64,000 nt of DNA from Enchytraeus crypticus (taxonomy: Eukaryota; Annelida; Clitellata; Enchytraeida; Enchytraeidae). The stretch's first letter is position 1. The number at the start of each line of letters is the position of its first letter. The notes under the pieces are model-generated. The model was not told the DNA's origin. It worked only from the letters and a program-made list of their open reading frames with translations, and ran no database searches. This document shows, piece after piece, positions 53,101 through 60,319 of this stretch. The stretch covers positions 1,400,501-1,464,500 of the forward strand of contig CAJHZI010000382.1 in NCBI GenBank assembly GCA_905160935.1, given 5' to 3'. Made by a program: the position numbers and the translations under genes.

Positions 53101-56100
53101 GGAATTTCGGAGTGAAGACCAAGACTTTAAAAAAGAACCCCCCCCCAAAAAATATATAATACCAAAGGTATACCGTCCATTTCCTCTTACAAGGATTACG
53201 TCAGAGATATAGTACATCATCTTCTATATTTCCTTCGGCCAAGACTGGTGTCAATACTTTTCCATTTCCTCCTTTTATACATTTTGTCTAGCATCTCGCT
53301 TGTGATCCAAGGTTTTTTAGCTGTATTAGCTTTAAGAAAGCCACAAACTTCTTTTGCACCTATTTTAATAGCTTCCTTTAGCTGACACCATCTTTCATTT
53401 ACCCCTGCTCTTTCATAGTCCTTCATTTCCTTAACTTTTCTTTCCACTGCTTCCTGAAACTGACTTCTTTTCTCGTTCAATCCGTTCAAATTCCATCTCT
53501 TACTGCTTTTCTTCTTAAGTATTTTCTTCAGCTGAAGCCCTACTTTTGCCATTACTAGGTTGTGGTCTGAAAAGGAAATATAGAAGCTTAAACAGTGAAC
53601 TTAGAAGAATTACAGACAAAGCAAAAGATCATTGGTGGAGTGAAAAGTGTGATGATTTAGCAGAATATGATAGAAGAGGGAGGTCGGATCTATTATACCA
53701 GGAAGTCAGGATATTAACAAGAACCGAAAAGAAAAAGAAAGGAGATGCAAAGAACATTAGTATAATGGGTAAAGATGGGGAATTGAAGACAGAGCTGGAA
53801 GAAGTAAAAGAAAGATGGAGAGAATATGTAGAGGAATTGTATGATAAGGCTGGGAAACCAGTTCAAGAGGATTTTAAAATAGAAGAGAATATCATAGAAG
53901 ACGATAAAAGGGGCCCCGATTTAATGAAGGAGGAAATTTATTCTGAAATTAACAGTATGAAGAAGGGGAAGGCAGCCGGAATAGATGGAATCCTGCAGAA
54001 TTCTTAAAAATGTTGGAAGGAGAAACACTCAATAAGTTAATGGAGGTATGAAAGTGTACAATAAAGGTATTTGGCCAGACGACTTTACCAAGTCAGTGAT
54101 GATCCCAATTCCAAAAAAAGCCAATGCTGTGGAGTGTTCGGATTATAGAACAATCAGCTTAATACCTCATGCATCGAAGATCTTATTAAAGATAGTAAAT
54201 AATCGCATTCAGTCGAAAGCAGAGAAGATACTGAGCAAGACACAATTTGGTTTTAGGAAAGGATGTGGCACAAGAGAAGCAATAGGGGTAATGCGGGTTC
54301 TTGCGAAAGAAGCTTAGAATATGGAAATTATGTTTTTGTATGCATTGTAGACTTTGAGAAGGCCTTTGACAGGATTGATTGGATAATGACGATGAATATC
54401 TTAACTAGGAATAGGAATTGACTGGAGAGATAGAAGACTAATTTTGAACTTGTACATGAATCAAGTAGCAGTAATCAAAATCCAACAAGAATACTCAGAA
54501 GAAGGTGAAATAGGACATGGAGTAAGACAAGGTTCTGGCATTTCGCCGCTGCTGTTTAACATTTACGCTGAGGCAATGATGGATGAAGCCATGGAAGACT
54601 TGTAAGAAGTAATAAAAGTAGGAGGGAATTTGTTACAAGATGTAGGGTTTGCAGATGACCAAGGAATGGTAGCGGGTAGCGAGATTGGATTGCAGAAGAT
54701 AATGGATAGGCTGAATGATACGGCTTTGAGATATGGCATGAAGATCAATATAAAAAAGACCAAGGATATAAGAGTGTCAAATAATAAAGGTGAAGTTAAT
54801 ATTACAATAAATGGTACGAAATTGGAACAGGTAAGGAGTTTCAAATATTTGGGTCATACTATAACCGATGATGGGAAATGTGAGACAGAAATATGCAGTA
54901 GGATCGCACAAGCAAAAGCGGCCTTTGGTAGTAGAAAAGAACTATTAACAAAAAGTCTAAAAAAGGACACAACGATAAAGATAGTGAAAACTTTGGTTTG
55001 GACCACGCTATTGTATGGATGTGAAACATGGACCTTAAGGAAGGAAGATATTAGGAAACTGGAGGCATTGGAAATGTGGATTGGAGAAGAGTGGAGAGGA
55101 TTAGCTGGACTCAAAAAGGTTACAAATGAGGAAGTCCTGGAGAGAGTTGGCACAGATAGACAGTTGATAAATGTATTAAGAAATAGGAAGAAGAGAAGGA
55201 TAGGCCACATTCTAAGGGGGGAAGGTCTATTAAAAGAGGTCATAGAAGGTAGAATGGAAGGAAAAAGAGGCAGGGGCAGGCCAAGATTAGGTATGTTAGA
55301 TGATTTAAAGACCCACTCATATGTGGAAATGAAGAGGAAGGCGGAAGACAGAGAAGAGTGGAGGCGTTATGTACCATGGACCTGCCAGTAGGCAGTGCAC
55401 TAAGAGAGAGAGATAGTTTACATCATTTAGAATTTATACTACAATTTTTTTACACTCATATAATAATAATAATAATAATAACAATAATAAAGATTTAACG
55501 CCCGTTTCCTCATCCAGGGAAGATGTCAGAGACGTCATATCAGTGCATATATCACCAAAGCCAAAGATTAAACATAAAAATCTAGACACAAATACATTTA
55601 CTACAACTAGTCAATTATACTACACAGAAGCAATTAATACAACACATTTTAAAGTGACAGACAAATATACTTTGCTAAAAGTAATTGCTAGTATTTAATA
55701 CCCAACACCAAAATACTTAATACTTTATCAAAGGAAGAGATGATGAGGATGAAAATTACGACTAAACATGAAATTAATTACCAAGCCCAGAAACTCGTAA
55801 GCCAACTTCGTAGCTTGCAGGTAAACAATGGGATTACTTGGATTCAGCCGCATGCACTCCTTTAGTACCACATATGCCCGTGAATACTGCAATGAAAATA
55901 ACAACATAAAATTAATAATTAATATCATTATAACAAAATGTTTTACTCATAAAATAGATGATAAATTTATTTGAAAATATTAACAACTATGAACTTGCCG
56001 TTCACTGACAGAGAAAGAATGAGAGAGAAGGCAAGATAGAGAGAGCGAAAGAGAAATATTGGAAATAATTTGAACTAACATCATAGGACAACATGGATGT

Positions 56101-59100
56101 TTAGTATTTAGCATCAGGATCCAGTCATCAGAAATGTCTCTAATTAACAGAAATTAATTTTTAATTACATAATCACTAGTAGTACAGTAGTCAGTCTTAT
56201 AGTCAATACCTTTTCGGAGCAGATAAGCGAAAGAGCAAACTGATACCAGATGTGAAATTCATCGAATGAAAATCTCATCGCACGCTCAAATGTCTACAAC
56301 AATTATTTTAGACAATCGTTTAACAATCGTATCATACTTAACGGGCTTTTGTTCGTATGGTTACATAACGGCGTAAAAGGCGACATAGCACTAAGATCCA
56401 GGGCATTCAGTTGTTAAGAGCCTATGCTCAAGAAATAAGAAATTGCTACAAAATTGTATAAAAAGAGTAATAATAATAATAATAAAGGTTTAATGTCCAC
56501 AAAAATTACTTGAAACTATCATAATTCAAATCTCAGGTCTCATCGATTTTCTTTCAAGAGCAAAACCGACTTTAAACTCGGCTTTATCCAATGCCCATTT
56601 TCACATAACTTTAAACCATATAGGCCTACAAAGCTCAAAACTACCATAGTGAACAGAAGGCGTTTCAATAGAACAATTGTTAGTAGATCATAGTACACAC
56701 CTCAGATAGCATAATGACTTAGCACTTAAACCTCCTTGGCAAGTAAACCTCTTTTCATTAATTCCCTTATCTTTGTACTGGTTATCTAGATTTTGGAATT
56801 TGCAAGGTTTTGGAGCTTCACCGGCTTGTTTTTGATTCATAGTGCTCGATGTAGTCAAGGACGACAGTAGCACTCTAATTATTGTTGTTGTTATTATTAT
56901 TATCATGATTACCAGATCGCGGTGCTTCAATAGAGCCACTGCTAGTAGATCATAATACCTTCCCCAGATAGCATAGTGAACTGAGCACGTTTCACTAGAG
57001 CCACTGCTAGTAGATCATAATACCTTCCCCAGATAGCATAGTGAACTGAGCACGTTTCACTAGAGCCACTGCCAGTAGATCATAATACCTTCCCCAGATA
57101 GCATAGTGAACTGAGCACGTTTCACTAGAGCCACTGCTAGTAGATCATAATACCTTCCCCAGATAGCATAGTGAACTGAGCACGTTTCACTAGAGCCACT
57201 GCTAGTAGATCATAATACCTTCCCCAGCTAGCATAGTGAACTGATAGCATAGAACTGAGCACGTTTCACTAGAGCCACTGCTAGTAGATCATAATACCTT
57301 CCTCAGATAGCATAGTGAACTGAGCACGTTTCACTAGAGCCACTGCTAGTAGATCATAATACCTTCCTCAGATAGCATAGTGAACTGAGCAGGTTTCACT
57401 AGAGCCATTGTTAGTAGATCATAACACATACCTCAGAAAGCATAGTGAACTGAGCTCGTTTCACTAGAGCTATTGTTAGCAGATCATAATACATACCTCA
57501 GATAGCATAGTGAACTGAGCTCGCTTCACTAGAGCCATTGTTAGTAGATCATAGACAGCTGTTGTGTTATGAAACGTGTGAAGTCTGGCATCGGTTAACT
57601 CCGGCGATCTGTTCAAGACTGCTTCGCGCGTCGCCTAACATAACATAATTAACATTCATTACGATGCATAGTTACTTAATAAATCGAATTATTATTAATA
57701 TTATAACTAGCAAATTATGGACTACCTTTCTTACCAGAAAGTGTGTCAATTACAGCCAATCAAAGGTTTTATTTATTGATTTTATTTGTGCAAAAAGAAA
57801 AGATTAGTAAAACAATATTTGTACAAAATTAAACATGGACATATAAACACGCATATGTGCAAAGAATAATAAAAAATTATATATAACCTACAGTGAATAT
57901 TTACTTTTAACCTTAACAAAAGATTATATAAGATGACTTCCAAAAACTTCTATAGTGGTTCAATGTCTTCCTAATCCAAAGCCACAAGTTTCTAATAATA
58001 AATATTACAAATAATAAATATTACAGATATTGATTTCTAACTTTTTAAAAAGTCATACTTTGTAAAGCATTTTCAATGAATGGGTATTGTATGTATGTGT
58101 ATTGCATGTATTTACCAGTCATCGCGCTTTAATAAGACATTAAAAGTTTATTCTTAGTTTTATTATTTATAAAGAAGTCCTAGTTAAATATTTCTATTAT
58201 TTGTTTTAACCTATTACTCAATTTCATCAGTATTTACTGATGCCGAACTATCACAAGAGTTAAAGAACGAAACAATTTCTACAAATTCTAAACTTTTGTC
58301 ACAGAAAGGTTAAACTTCATCCAATATACCAAGAGACTAACGCTGATTAATGGAGCGTTTCAAATAATAAAGCTACTAAAACAACAAATCAAGAACACAA
58401 AAACGGGCACACACAGATTATACTTACTATTGTTTCTGAAATAAGAAGCAAAAGCAGAATTTCCTCCATTGCATTTTTAGGTACAAACAATCTACACAAT
58501 AATACACAAACAGTTAAAAATGAACATTCTACATTTTGATATCTGCAATGTGTTTATGTGTTTAGACATTCTCTAGGTGTGTAGAGATGTAGAGTTCCAC
58601 ATCAACCTATGTGCTTATTGTCGTCTACTTCGCCACTCGTCGTATAGATATGAAAGTGACGTTAAACCTCTAATAAGAAGTATTCCTGGCTATAGTAGGT
58701 TTCATTGTAATAAGTAAGTTTCTCATTTTCACGATATATCATATGCAACTCAATGTTAGGGCAAAGTTCTACTTTAGTTAAATCTGTTTTCAACATCACA
58801 TTAGCTAGTTTTACTTTTAATTTAAAATTAGTTTTATATTTCAGTCTGAATTTTAATGATACTTTGAAGTGTAGGTTCTACATTTTAAGTAGTTTACCTG
58901 CCAGAAGTGTTGTTAAAAATTCCTGTATAGATCCAGGCTTAAATTCATGTTTGAGAGTAGTTTACTTCACGACTGGTATAACGTTGCATGTGTACAATAA
59001 ATTTTCACAAACGTTATTTTGTTCTCATTTGTGAAATATCTAGAAAGTCTTTGTGAAAGTATTTGTGAAACCCATCTCCGCTGTCTCAACACACACTTGA

Positions 59101-60018
59101 CAATTGGTTGATACAAACCCATCTCCGCTGTCTCAACACACACCAGACAATGGGTTGATACAAACCCATCTCCGCTGTCTCAACACACACTAGACAATTG
59201 GTTGATACAAACCCATCTCCGCTGTCTCAACACACACCAGACAATGGGTTGATACAAACCCATCTCCGCTGTCTCAACACACACTAGACAATTGGTTGAT
59301 ACAAACCCATCTCCGCTGTCTCAACACACACTAGACAATTGGTTGATACAAACCCATCTCCACTGTCTCAACACACACTAGACAACTGGTTGATACAAAC
59401 CCATCTCCGCTGTATTTCTTAGGCTTAAGCGGCGGTTGATTCTTGTCATCACGAGGTTCTGCGAGGTCAACGGGTACATATGAGTTGAGGCACACACCTC
59501 TTAGTAGCACTTCAGCCAACTGACGAGCTAGAGTCTTCAATCAATCACAGCTAGCAATCAATCAATCAAGTGACGAGCTAGAGTCTTCAATCAATCACAG
59601 CTAGCAATCAATCAATCAAATCATGACCTAGAGTCTTCAATCAATCACAGTTAGCAATTAATCAATTAACAGATGAGTTGATCTGAAGCAACAGAAAATG
59701 TTCAGTCAGCTAACTGACACAGTATCCTATTTACCAATAATTTTTTTCTTTTAGCACTAACTACATGTATATAGTACACTGACTACCCAAGAGAACAAAG
59801 TGACAGTGTATAAGCCGCTCCAGAGGTGACCCTGATGTCCTCGCTAGCTGCACAGATGGACGTTTCATTACCAGTGAAAGCTTTGCTTTACTATTAATAC
59901 GAGATTAGCAAAATATCAAAGATAAGTAAACTAACAGACCTGCCTCAATCCCTGTATAGCTCTGGTTTCCACGGCTCTCAACAACTCCCTGAATCTCCCA
60001 ATGCATTTGTTCAGTTCT
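41063..60018 (-). CDS. TTC7: TTC7A/B orthologue, last 14 coding exons (5' incomplete)
   Basis: TTC7 is a tetratricopeptide scaffold that, with EFR3 and FAM126, holds PI4KIIIalpha at the plasma membrane (known for the family). Exons: 59940-60018, 59401-59534, 58428-58491, 57497-57634, 56210-56293, 55782-55886, 52257-52505, 50111-50271, 46814-46930, 45443-45504, 44124-44267, 42625-42722, 41668-41864, 41063-41195. All introns are GT-AG, the frame stays open, and 1765 coding bases give about 587 residues. Landmarks are GRFRELLRAVETRA, RQLAEVLLRGVC, EEILLLLLISETI, FHIWYQFALSL, the TPR block HHLLALLLSAQKQYSEAL, ALSEVVSSV, and the C-terminus ELEATSPIVPFSTIPKALI. About 240 N-terminal residues expected from vertebrate TTC7 were not found up to 64000. 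Introns carry L2, CR1 and APE-type LINEs, and five minisatellites lie at exon edges. Confidence 0.93.
41668..41864 (-). CDS. TTC7: TTC7 exon, TPR repeats (second last)
   Basis: The acceptor is ATGTTCAG|AGAGGA and the donor CAGTGCTG|GTCAGT. It codes two TPR-like helical pairs: ARGDLLEAKKCYENAIAINP and LHQLGVVQHLLGNSRLAEKV. Phases are 0 in and 2 out. Confidence 0.93.
42625..42722 (-). CDS. TTC7: TTC7 exon, TPR segment (third last)
   Basis: The acceptor is TTGTTGTAG|CTGAG and the donor CACATG|GTACAA. It codes ELYLSMDRLEPAYACIQEAA then VIFPVSHVVSHM, matching the EVYIGIGKPAEA..QEAANLFP region of vertebrates. Confidence 0.92.
43075..43830 (-). mobile_element. L2-like LINE fragment in TTC7 intron
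   Basis: Minus-strand frames read PITHLVNLSLSEVIFPSTF, DDLSSYRPISNL, KIVEKIIYTCL, IQSAYRKLHSTVTALLSIHN, then, after a frameshift, VDLSSAFDTIDHNIVISRL and SSYLSDRTQSV. These are fingers and early palm of an L2/CR1-group RT. The catalytic box is absent because the fragment stops at a foldback at 43081-43161. Confidence 0.82.
43081..43161. repeat. Perfect 37-bp inverted repeat at the end of the L2 fragment
   Basis: Arms 43081-43117 and 43125-43161 are exact reverse complements with a 7-base spacer (ATTTGAA). The right arm is genuine LINE coding sequence (RTQSVIIDNE); the left arm is its copied reverse complement. Confidence 0.92.
44124..44267 (-). CDS. TTC7: TTC7 exon (ALSEVVSSV)
   Basis: The acceptor is TTGATTGCAG|GGTCAG and the donor CTTCTGG|GTAATA. 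It codes SVRVESVAASKLEHALSEVV and on to LQMQIWLLL. Phases are 1 in and 1 out. The 24-bp minisatellite starts about 45 bases upstream of the acceptor. Confidence 0.93.
44314..44632. repeat. 24-bp minisatellite next to a TTC7 splice acceptor
   Basis: About 13 units of AGCTAGCCAATCAGTC(A/G)(T/G)CCTATC, with variants at two or three positions. The unit length is divisible by three, so both strands look open (Gln/Ser/Asn-rich on plus, Trp/Asp/Arg-rich on minus). On the gene strand each unit contains GACTGATTGGCTAGCTGAT, with CTGAT/CTGAC words like animal branch points. Further (CAAT)n-like DNA fills 44280-44313 up to the acceptor at 44268. Confidence 0.9.
45443..45504 (-). CDS. TTC7: TTC7 exon, short linker
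   Basis: The acceptor is CTTGAGAG|GATTAC (poor pyrimidine tract) and the donor GACTCTG|GTTTGT. It codes (R)ITTDHRSLLHLQLEVSDRDS and fits the vertebrate DRTIADRRQLNTITLPDFSDPETG position. The phases, 2 in and 1 out, bridge the flanking exons exactly. It is the weakest by signal but needed by frame. Confidence 0.8.
45685..46640 (-). mobile_element. L2-like LINE 3' half with (TTGA)n-type tail in TTC7 intron
   Basis: The minus-strand frame 46626-46075 reads LDVNLSKTEYLLI, SARKLCVIFDSNLNFKTYI, LDINSATVLANALIHSKHDY, LLKKLHWLTVSERIKFKIAS and YGKPSYLSVLL. The next frame ends NIKSAMGRHCFMFSAPKLWN then SLPHDLRS. This is the C-terminal RT/thumb region of L2-type elements, downstream of the catalytic box. 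The 3' untranslated region runs to a CAATCAATCAATCAATCAAT tract at 45686-45706. Another copy of this 3' end is at 60040-60310. Confidence 0.85.
46814..46930 (-). CDS. TTC7: TTC7 exon (HMLQLWKDLYE)
   Basis: The acceptor is CTATGTAG|TATGCT and the donor CTCGACAG|GTTTCT. It codes MLFTKCKLLTRVSTHEAALQ and TCRHMLQLWKDLYENSLD. Phases are 2 in and 2 out. It matches the vertebrate DEALLTCKHMLQIWKS region. Confidence 0.92.
46962..48225. repeat. 33-bp minisatellite, about 38 units, in TTC7 intron
   Basis: The unit is CATCCTACACATACTACCAG plus CACCTAGTGACTG, with point variants and a few 9-12 bp insertions (for example ACATACTAC duplicated near 47345 and 47850). Because 33 is divisible by three, one plus frame stays open for 444 codons (LPAPSDCILHI repeats) and the minus strand for 370 (GAGSMCRMQSL repeats). 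Neither is a gene. The array starts about 30 bases upstream of the acceptor of exon 46814-46930. Confidence 0.95.
48505..48625. repeat. Degenerate (CCGAAC)n repeat, cluster 1
   Basis: Runs of CCGAACCGAAC and CCGAACCCGAACCGAACCC interrupted by short unique pieces. A similar cluster in the same orientation lies at 49690-49885. Confidence 0.8.
48803..48920 (+). mobile_element. APE-type LINE fragment, RT palm
   Basis: GGAATGGTAGCGGGAAGCGA, CAGAAGATAATGGATAATCT and TATGGAATGAAGATTAACAT match 54660-54780 of the complete member. It is short and lies between the two CCGAAC clusters. Confidence 0.78.
49690..49885. repeat. Degenerate (CCGAAC)n repeat, cluster 2
   Basis: Same motif as 48505-48625, with blocks ACTTTCATTTTCAA repeated between CCGAAC runs. 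The frames it opens (FGSGSV-type) are not genes. Confidence 0.8.
50111..50271 (-). CDS. TTC7: TTC7 exon, TPR (LLALLLSAQKQYSEAL)
   Basis: The acceptor is ACTTTGCAG|ATCAGT and the donor AGCTTTCG|GTTTCT. It codes ISEAIKHVRQAIQLHSDHHN, SHHLLALLLSAQKQYSEAL and VEAALGEYPQSF. Phases are 0 in and 2 out. It is among the best-conserved stretches of the family. Confidence 0.95.
50712..51515 (-). mobile_element. CR1-like LINE C-terminal half in TTC7 intron
   Basis: One long minus frame (51374-50712, 220 codons) reads NSERDLGVFVDSSFKFSENC, ALVRPKLEYCVQAWCPYLKK, DKLERVQARATRLVFDCQKL, TRGDLIEVFKILKGFSKVNH and ESVNAFKNKYDKH. Upstream and interrupted by one stop lie ADDYKVAKIVNN (the catalytic box with Tyr in place of Thr) and ILQNWSRDWLMEYNAEK. 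It is 5'-truncated within the palm and little damaged. It is related to 36243-36610. Confidence 0.88.
52180..52240 (+). mobile_element. APE-type LINE extreme 3' end, beside a TTC7 splice donor
   Basis: AAGAGTGGAGGCGTTATATA, CCATGGACCTGCCAGTAGGC and AGTGCAATATGAGAGAGAG form the family 3' terminus. It ends about 20 bases from the donor (52255-52256) of exon 52257-52505, on the opposite strand. Confidence 0.82.
52257..52505 (-). CDS. TTC7: TTC7 exon (LMLGIGYSLKADEV)
   Basis: The acceptor is TTTACAG|ACGGAT and the donor AGACAG|GTGATT. It codes 83 residues from TDEGIEFCEKLVELGEAVC through RARAYLMLGIGYSLKADEVL and RKAVDAFNKAVEQDPNDYLA to LALQMALRRQ. Phases are 0 and 0. Confidence 0.95.
52527..52710 (-). 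repeat. Interspersed repeat family 1, 3' half
   Basis: Plus strand: CATCATCATCATCTTCCCTT, GGCTAGGGTCGGGATAAGAA, TTCTGGAGCCTATGCGCTCA, CCAACCGAATGCCCTTCTGA. It is inverted relative to 39552, with the GAT tail at the low-coordinate end. AAT microsatellites (52709-52745 and 52831-52852) follow. Confidence 0.65.
53221..55415 (+). mobile_element. APE-type LINE with 5' inversion, RT domain, (GA)n tail
   Basis: The forward part (about 53574-55415) holds, with frameshifts near 54000, 54317 and 54340-54600: YRSLNSELRRITDKAK, KKGKAAGIDGI, SDYRTISLIPHASKIL, KTQFGFRKGCGTREA, VDFEKAFDRIDW, ISPLLFNIYAEAM, FADDQGMVAGS (catalytic box), FKYLGHTITDDGKCE, TLLYGCETWTL, EGKRGRGRPRLGMLDDL and EWRRYVPWTCQ. The part upstream of this in the protein lies inverted at 53221-53573: FSDHNLVMAKV (the SDH end of an APE endonuclease), then RWNLNGLNEKR, AKEVCGFLKAN, KPWITSEMLDK and GRRKYR. 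The tail is a GAGAGAGAGA run. It is in a TTC7 intron. Confidence 0.9.
55440..55560 (-). mobile_element. LINE 3' end with (TTA)n tail
   Basis: On the plus strand: (AAT)n at 55459-55490, then AAAGATTTAACGCCCGTTTC, CTCATCCAGGGAAGATGTCA and GAGACGTCAT. It is the same terminus as at 20360-20460. No coding part seen. Confidence 0.55.
55782..55886 (-). CDS. TTC7: TTC7 exon (VVLKECMRLNP)
   Basis: The acceptor is CATTGCAG|TATTCA and the donor GGCTTG|GTAATT. It codes YSRAYVVLKECMRLNPSNP then IVYLQATKLAYEFLGL, matching vertebrate ARAVKVLKECIRLKP. Phases are 0 and 0. Confidence 0.94.
56210..56293 (-). CDS. TTC7: TTC7 exon (FHIWYQFALSL)
   Basis: The acceptor is GTTGTAG|ACATTT and the donor GAAAAG|GTATTG. 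It codes TFERAMRFSFDEFHIWYQFA then LSLICSEK, matching vertebrate ERAMKFAFEEFHLWYQFALSL. Phases are 0 and 0. Confidence 0.95.
56925..57545 (-). repeat. 65-bp minisatellite made from a TTC7 exon end and its splice donor
   Basis: About nine units follow the exon 57497-57634. On the gene strand each repeats TATGATCTACTAGCAGTGGC, TCTAGTGAAACGTGCTCAGT and TCACTATGCTATCTG, then donor-like sequence. These are the last 50 or so bases of the exon plus the start of the intron. The two units nearest the exon keep GAG|GTATGT; the more distant ones carry GGGGAAGGTATTA instead. A further degenerate unit lies at 56645-56705. As 65 is not divisible by three, use of a distal donor would shift the frame or meet a stop. 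Confidence 0.92.
57497..57634 (-). CDS. TTC7: TTC7 exon (AVYDLLTMAL)
   Basis: The acceptor is TATGTTAG|GCGACG and the donor TCTGAG|GTATGT. It codes ATREAVLNRSPELTDARLHT, then FHNTTAVYDLLTMAL and VKRAQFTMLSE. Phases are 0 and 0. The last third is the source of the 65-bp minisatellite. Confidence 0.92.
57646..58427. other. TTC7 intron, no recognised repeat
   Basis: AT-rich with a 15-bp-scale duplication AATAATAAATATTACA at 57995-58025. Nothing coding seen. Confidence 0.35.
58428..58491 (-). CDS. TTC7: TTC7 exon (EEILLLLLISETI)
   Basis: The acceptor is TTGTGTAG|ATTGTT and the donor ACAATA|GTAAGT. It codes LFVPKNAMEEILLLLLISET and I, matching vertebrate IFCPQENTEEALLLLLISESM. Phases are 2 in and 0 out. 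Confidence 0.94.
58520..59060. other. TTC7 intron, no gene seen
   Basis: It contains GACGTTAAACCTCTAATAAG at 58651, the same word as the LINE 3' ends with (TTA)n tails. The open frame at 58753-59034 has no motif. Confidence 0.35.
59069..59407 (-). repeat. 47-bp minisatellite overlapping a TTC7 splice donor
   Basis: Seven units of CCCATCTCCGCTGTCTCAAC plus ACACACTAGACAATTGGTTG and ATACAAA, the last one running into exon 59401-59534. On the gene strand every unit carries GGAGATGG|GTTTGTATC, the same donor used at 59401. The units are nearly identical, so the array is young or homogenised. Confidence 0.92.
59401..59534 (-). CDS. TTC7: TTC7 exon (LARQLAEVLLRGVC)
   Basis: The acceptor is GATTGATTGAAG|ACTCTA and the donor GAGATGG|GTTTGT. 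It codes TLARQLAEVLLRGVCLNSYV, PVDLAEPRDDKNQPP and LKPKKYSGD. Phases are 0 in and 2 out. Both its edges are tandemly repeated in the flanking introns. The segment between LNSY and KYSG is short compared with vertebrate TTC7B. Confidence 0.9.
59521..59670 (-). repeat. 50-bp minisatellite overlapping a TTC7 splice acceptor
   Basis: Three units. Each contains (plus strand) GACGAGCTAGAGTCTTCAAT then CAATCACAGCTAGCAATCAA: the first 13 or so exon bases, the acceptor and the upstream intron. Two extra acceptor-like copies therefore lie upstream of the true exon start; the third is more divergent. Confidence 0.9.
59940..60018 (-). CDS. TTC7: TTC7 exon, first one found (GRFRELLRAVETRA)
   Basis: The acceptor is GTTTCCAG|AGAACT and the donor AGGCAG|GTCTGT. 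It codes ELNKCIGRFRELLRAVETRA then IQGLRQ, matching vertebrate VGRFRELLRAVETRTTQNLRM. Phase 2 in means that an earlier exon must exist. I did not find it in the remaining 4 kb. Confidence 0.93.
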
Positions 60019-60039
60019 CTGGAAACAACACATCTCCTA

Positions 60040-60310
60040 TTACCTTAATTATTTAAATCAATCAGAATTCAATCAACAAGAATATAACGTCCGATTCCTC
60101 GCCATAAGGCAATGTAGGTTCTTTTGCAAACTCTGTACAAACAAACGACAAAACACCAAACGATGACGATTGAGAATACAAAGACTAAAAGAGCAAGCGA
60201 AATCAAAACAGTGCACGTCCATGTGTTCATACAATTACAAAGTCGAGGATCTTATGGTAGAGAGTTCCATATTGTTGGAGCAGAAAACATGAAGGAGCAT
60301 CTGCCTGGCA
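60040..60310 (-). mobile_element. L2-like LINE 3' end
   Basis: Plus strand: AATATAACGTCCGATTCCTC, GCCATAAGGCAATG, AAACACCAAACGATGACGAT and GAGTTCCATATTGTTGGAGC, parallel to 45700-45980. A short CAAT-type tract lies at the 3' side (60056-60075). Confidence 0.75.
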
Positions 60311-60319
60311 AAAGAGATA

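Noticed and set aside
56925-57545. CRISPR-like direct repeats
   Set aside because: Units are contiguous without unique spacers, derive from the adjacent exon, and the genome is eukaryotic. The same holds for the arrays at 44314, 46962 and 59069.
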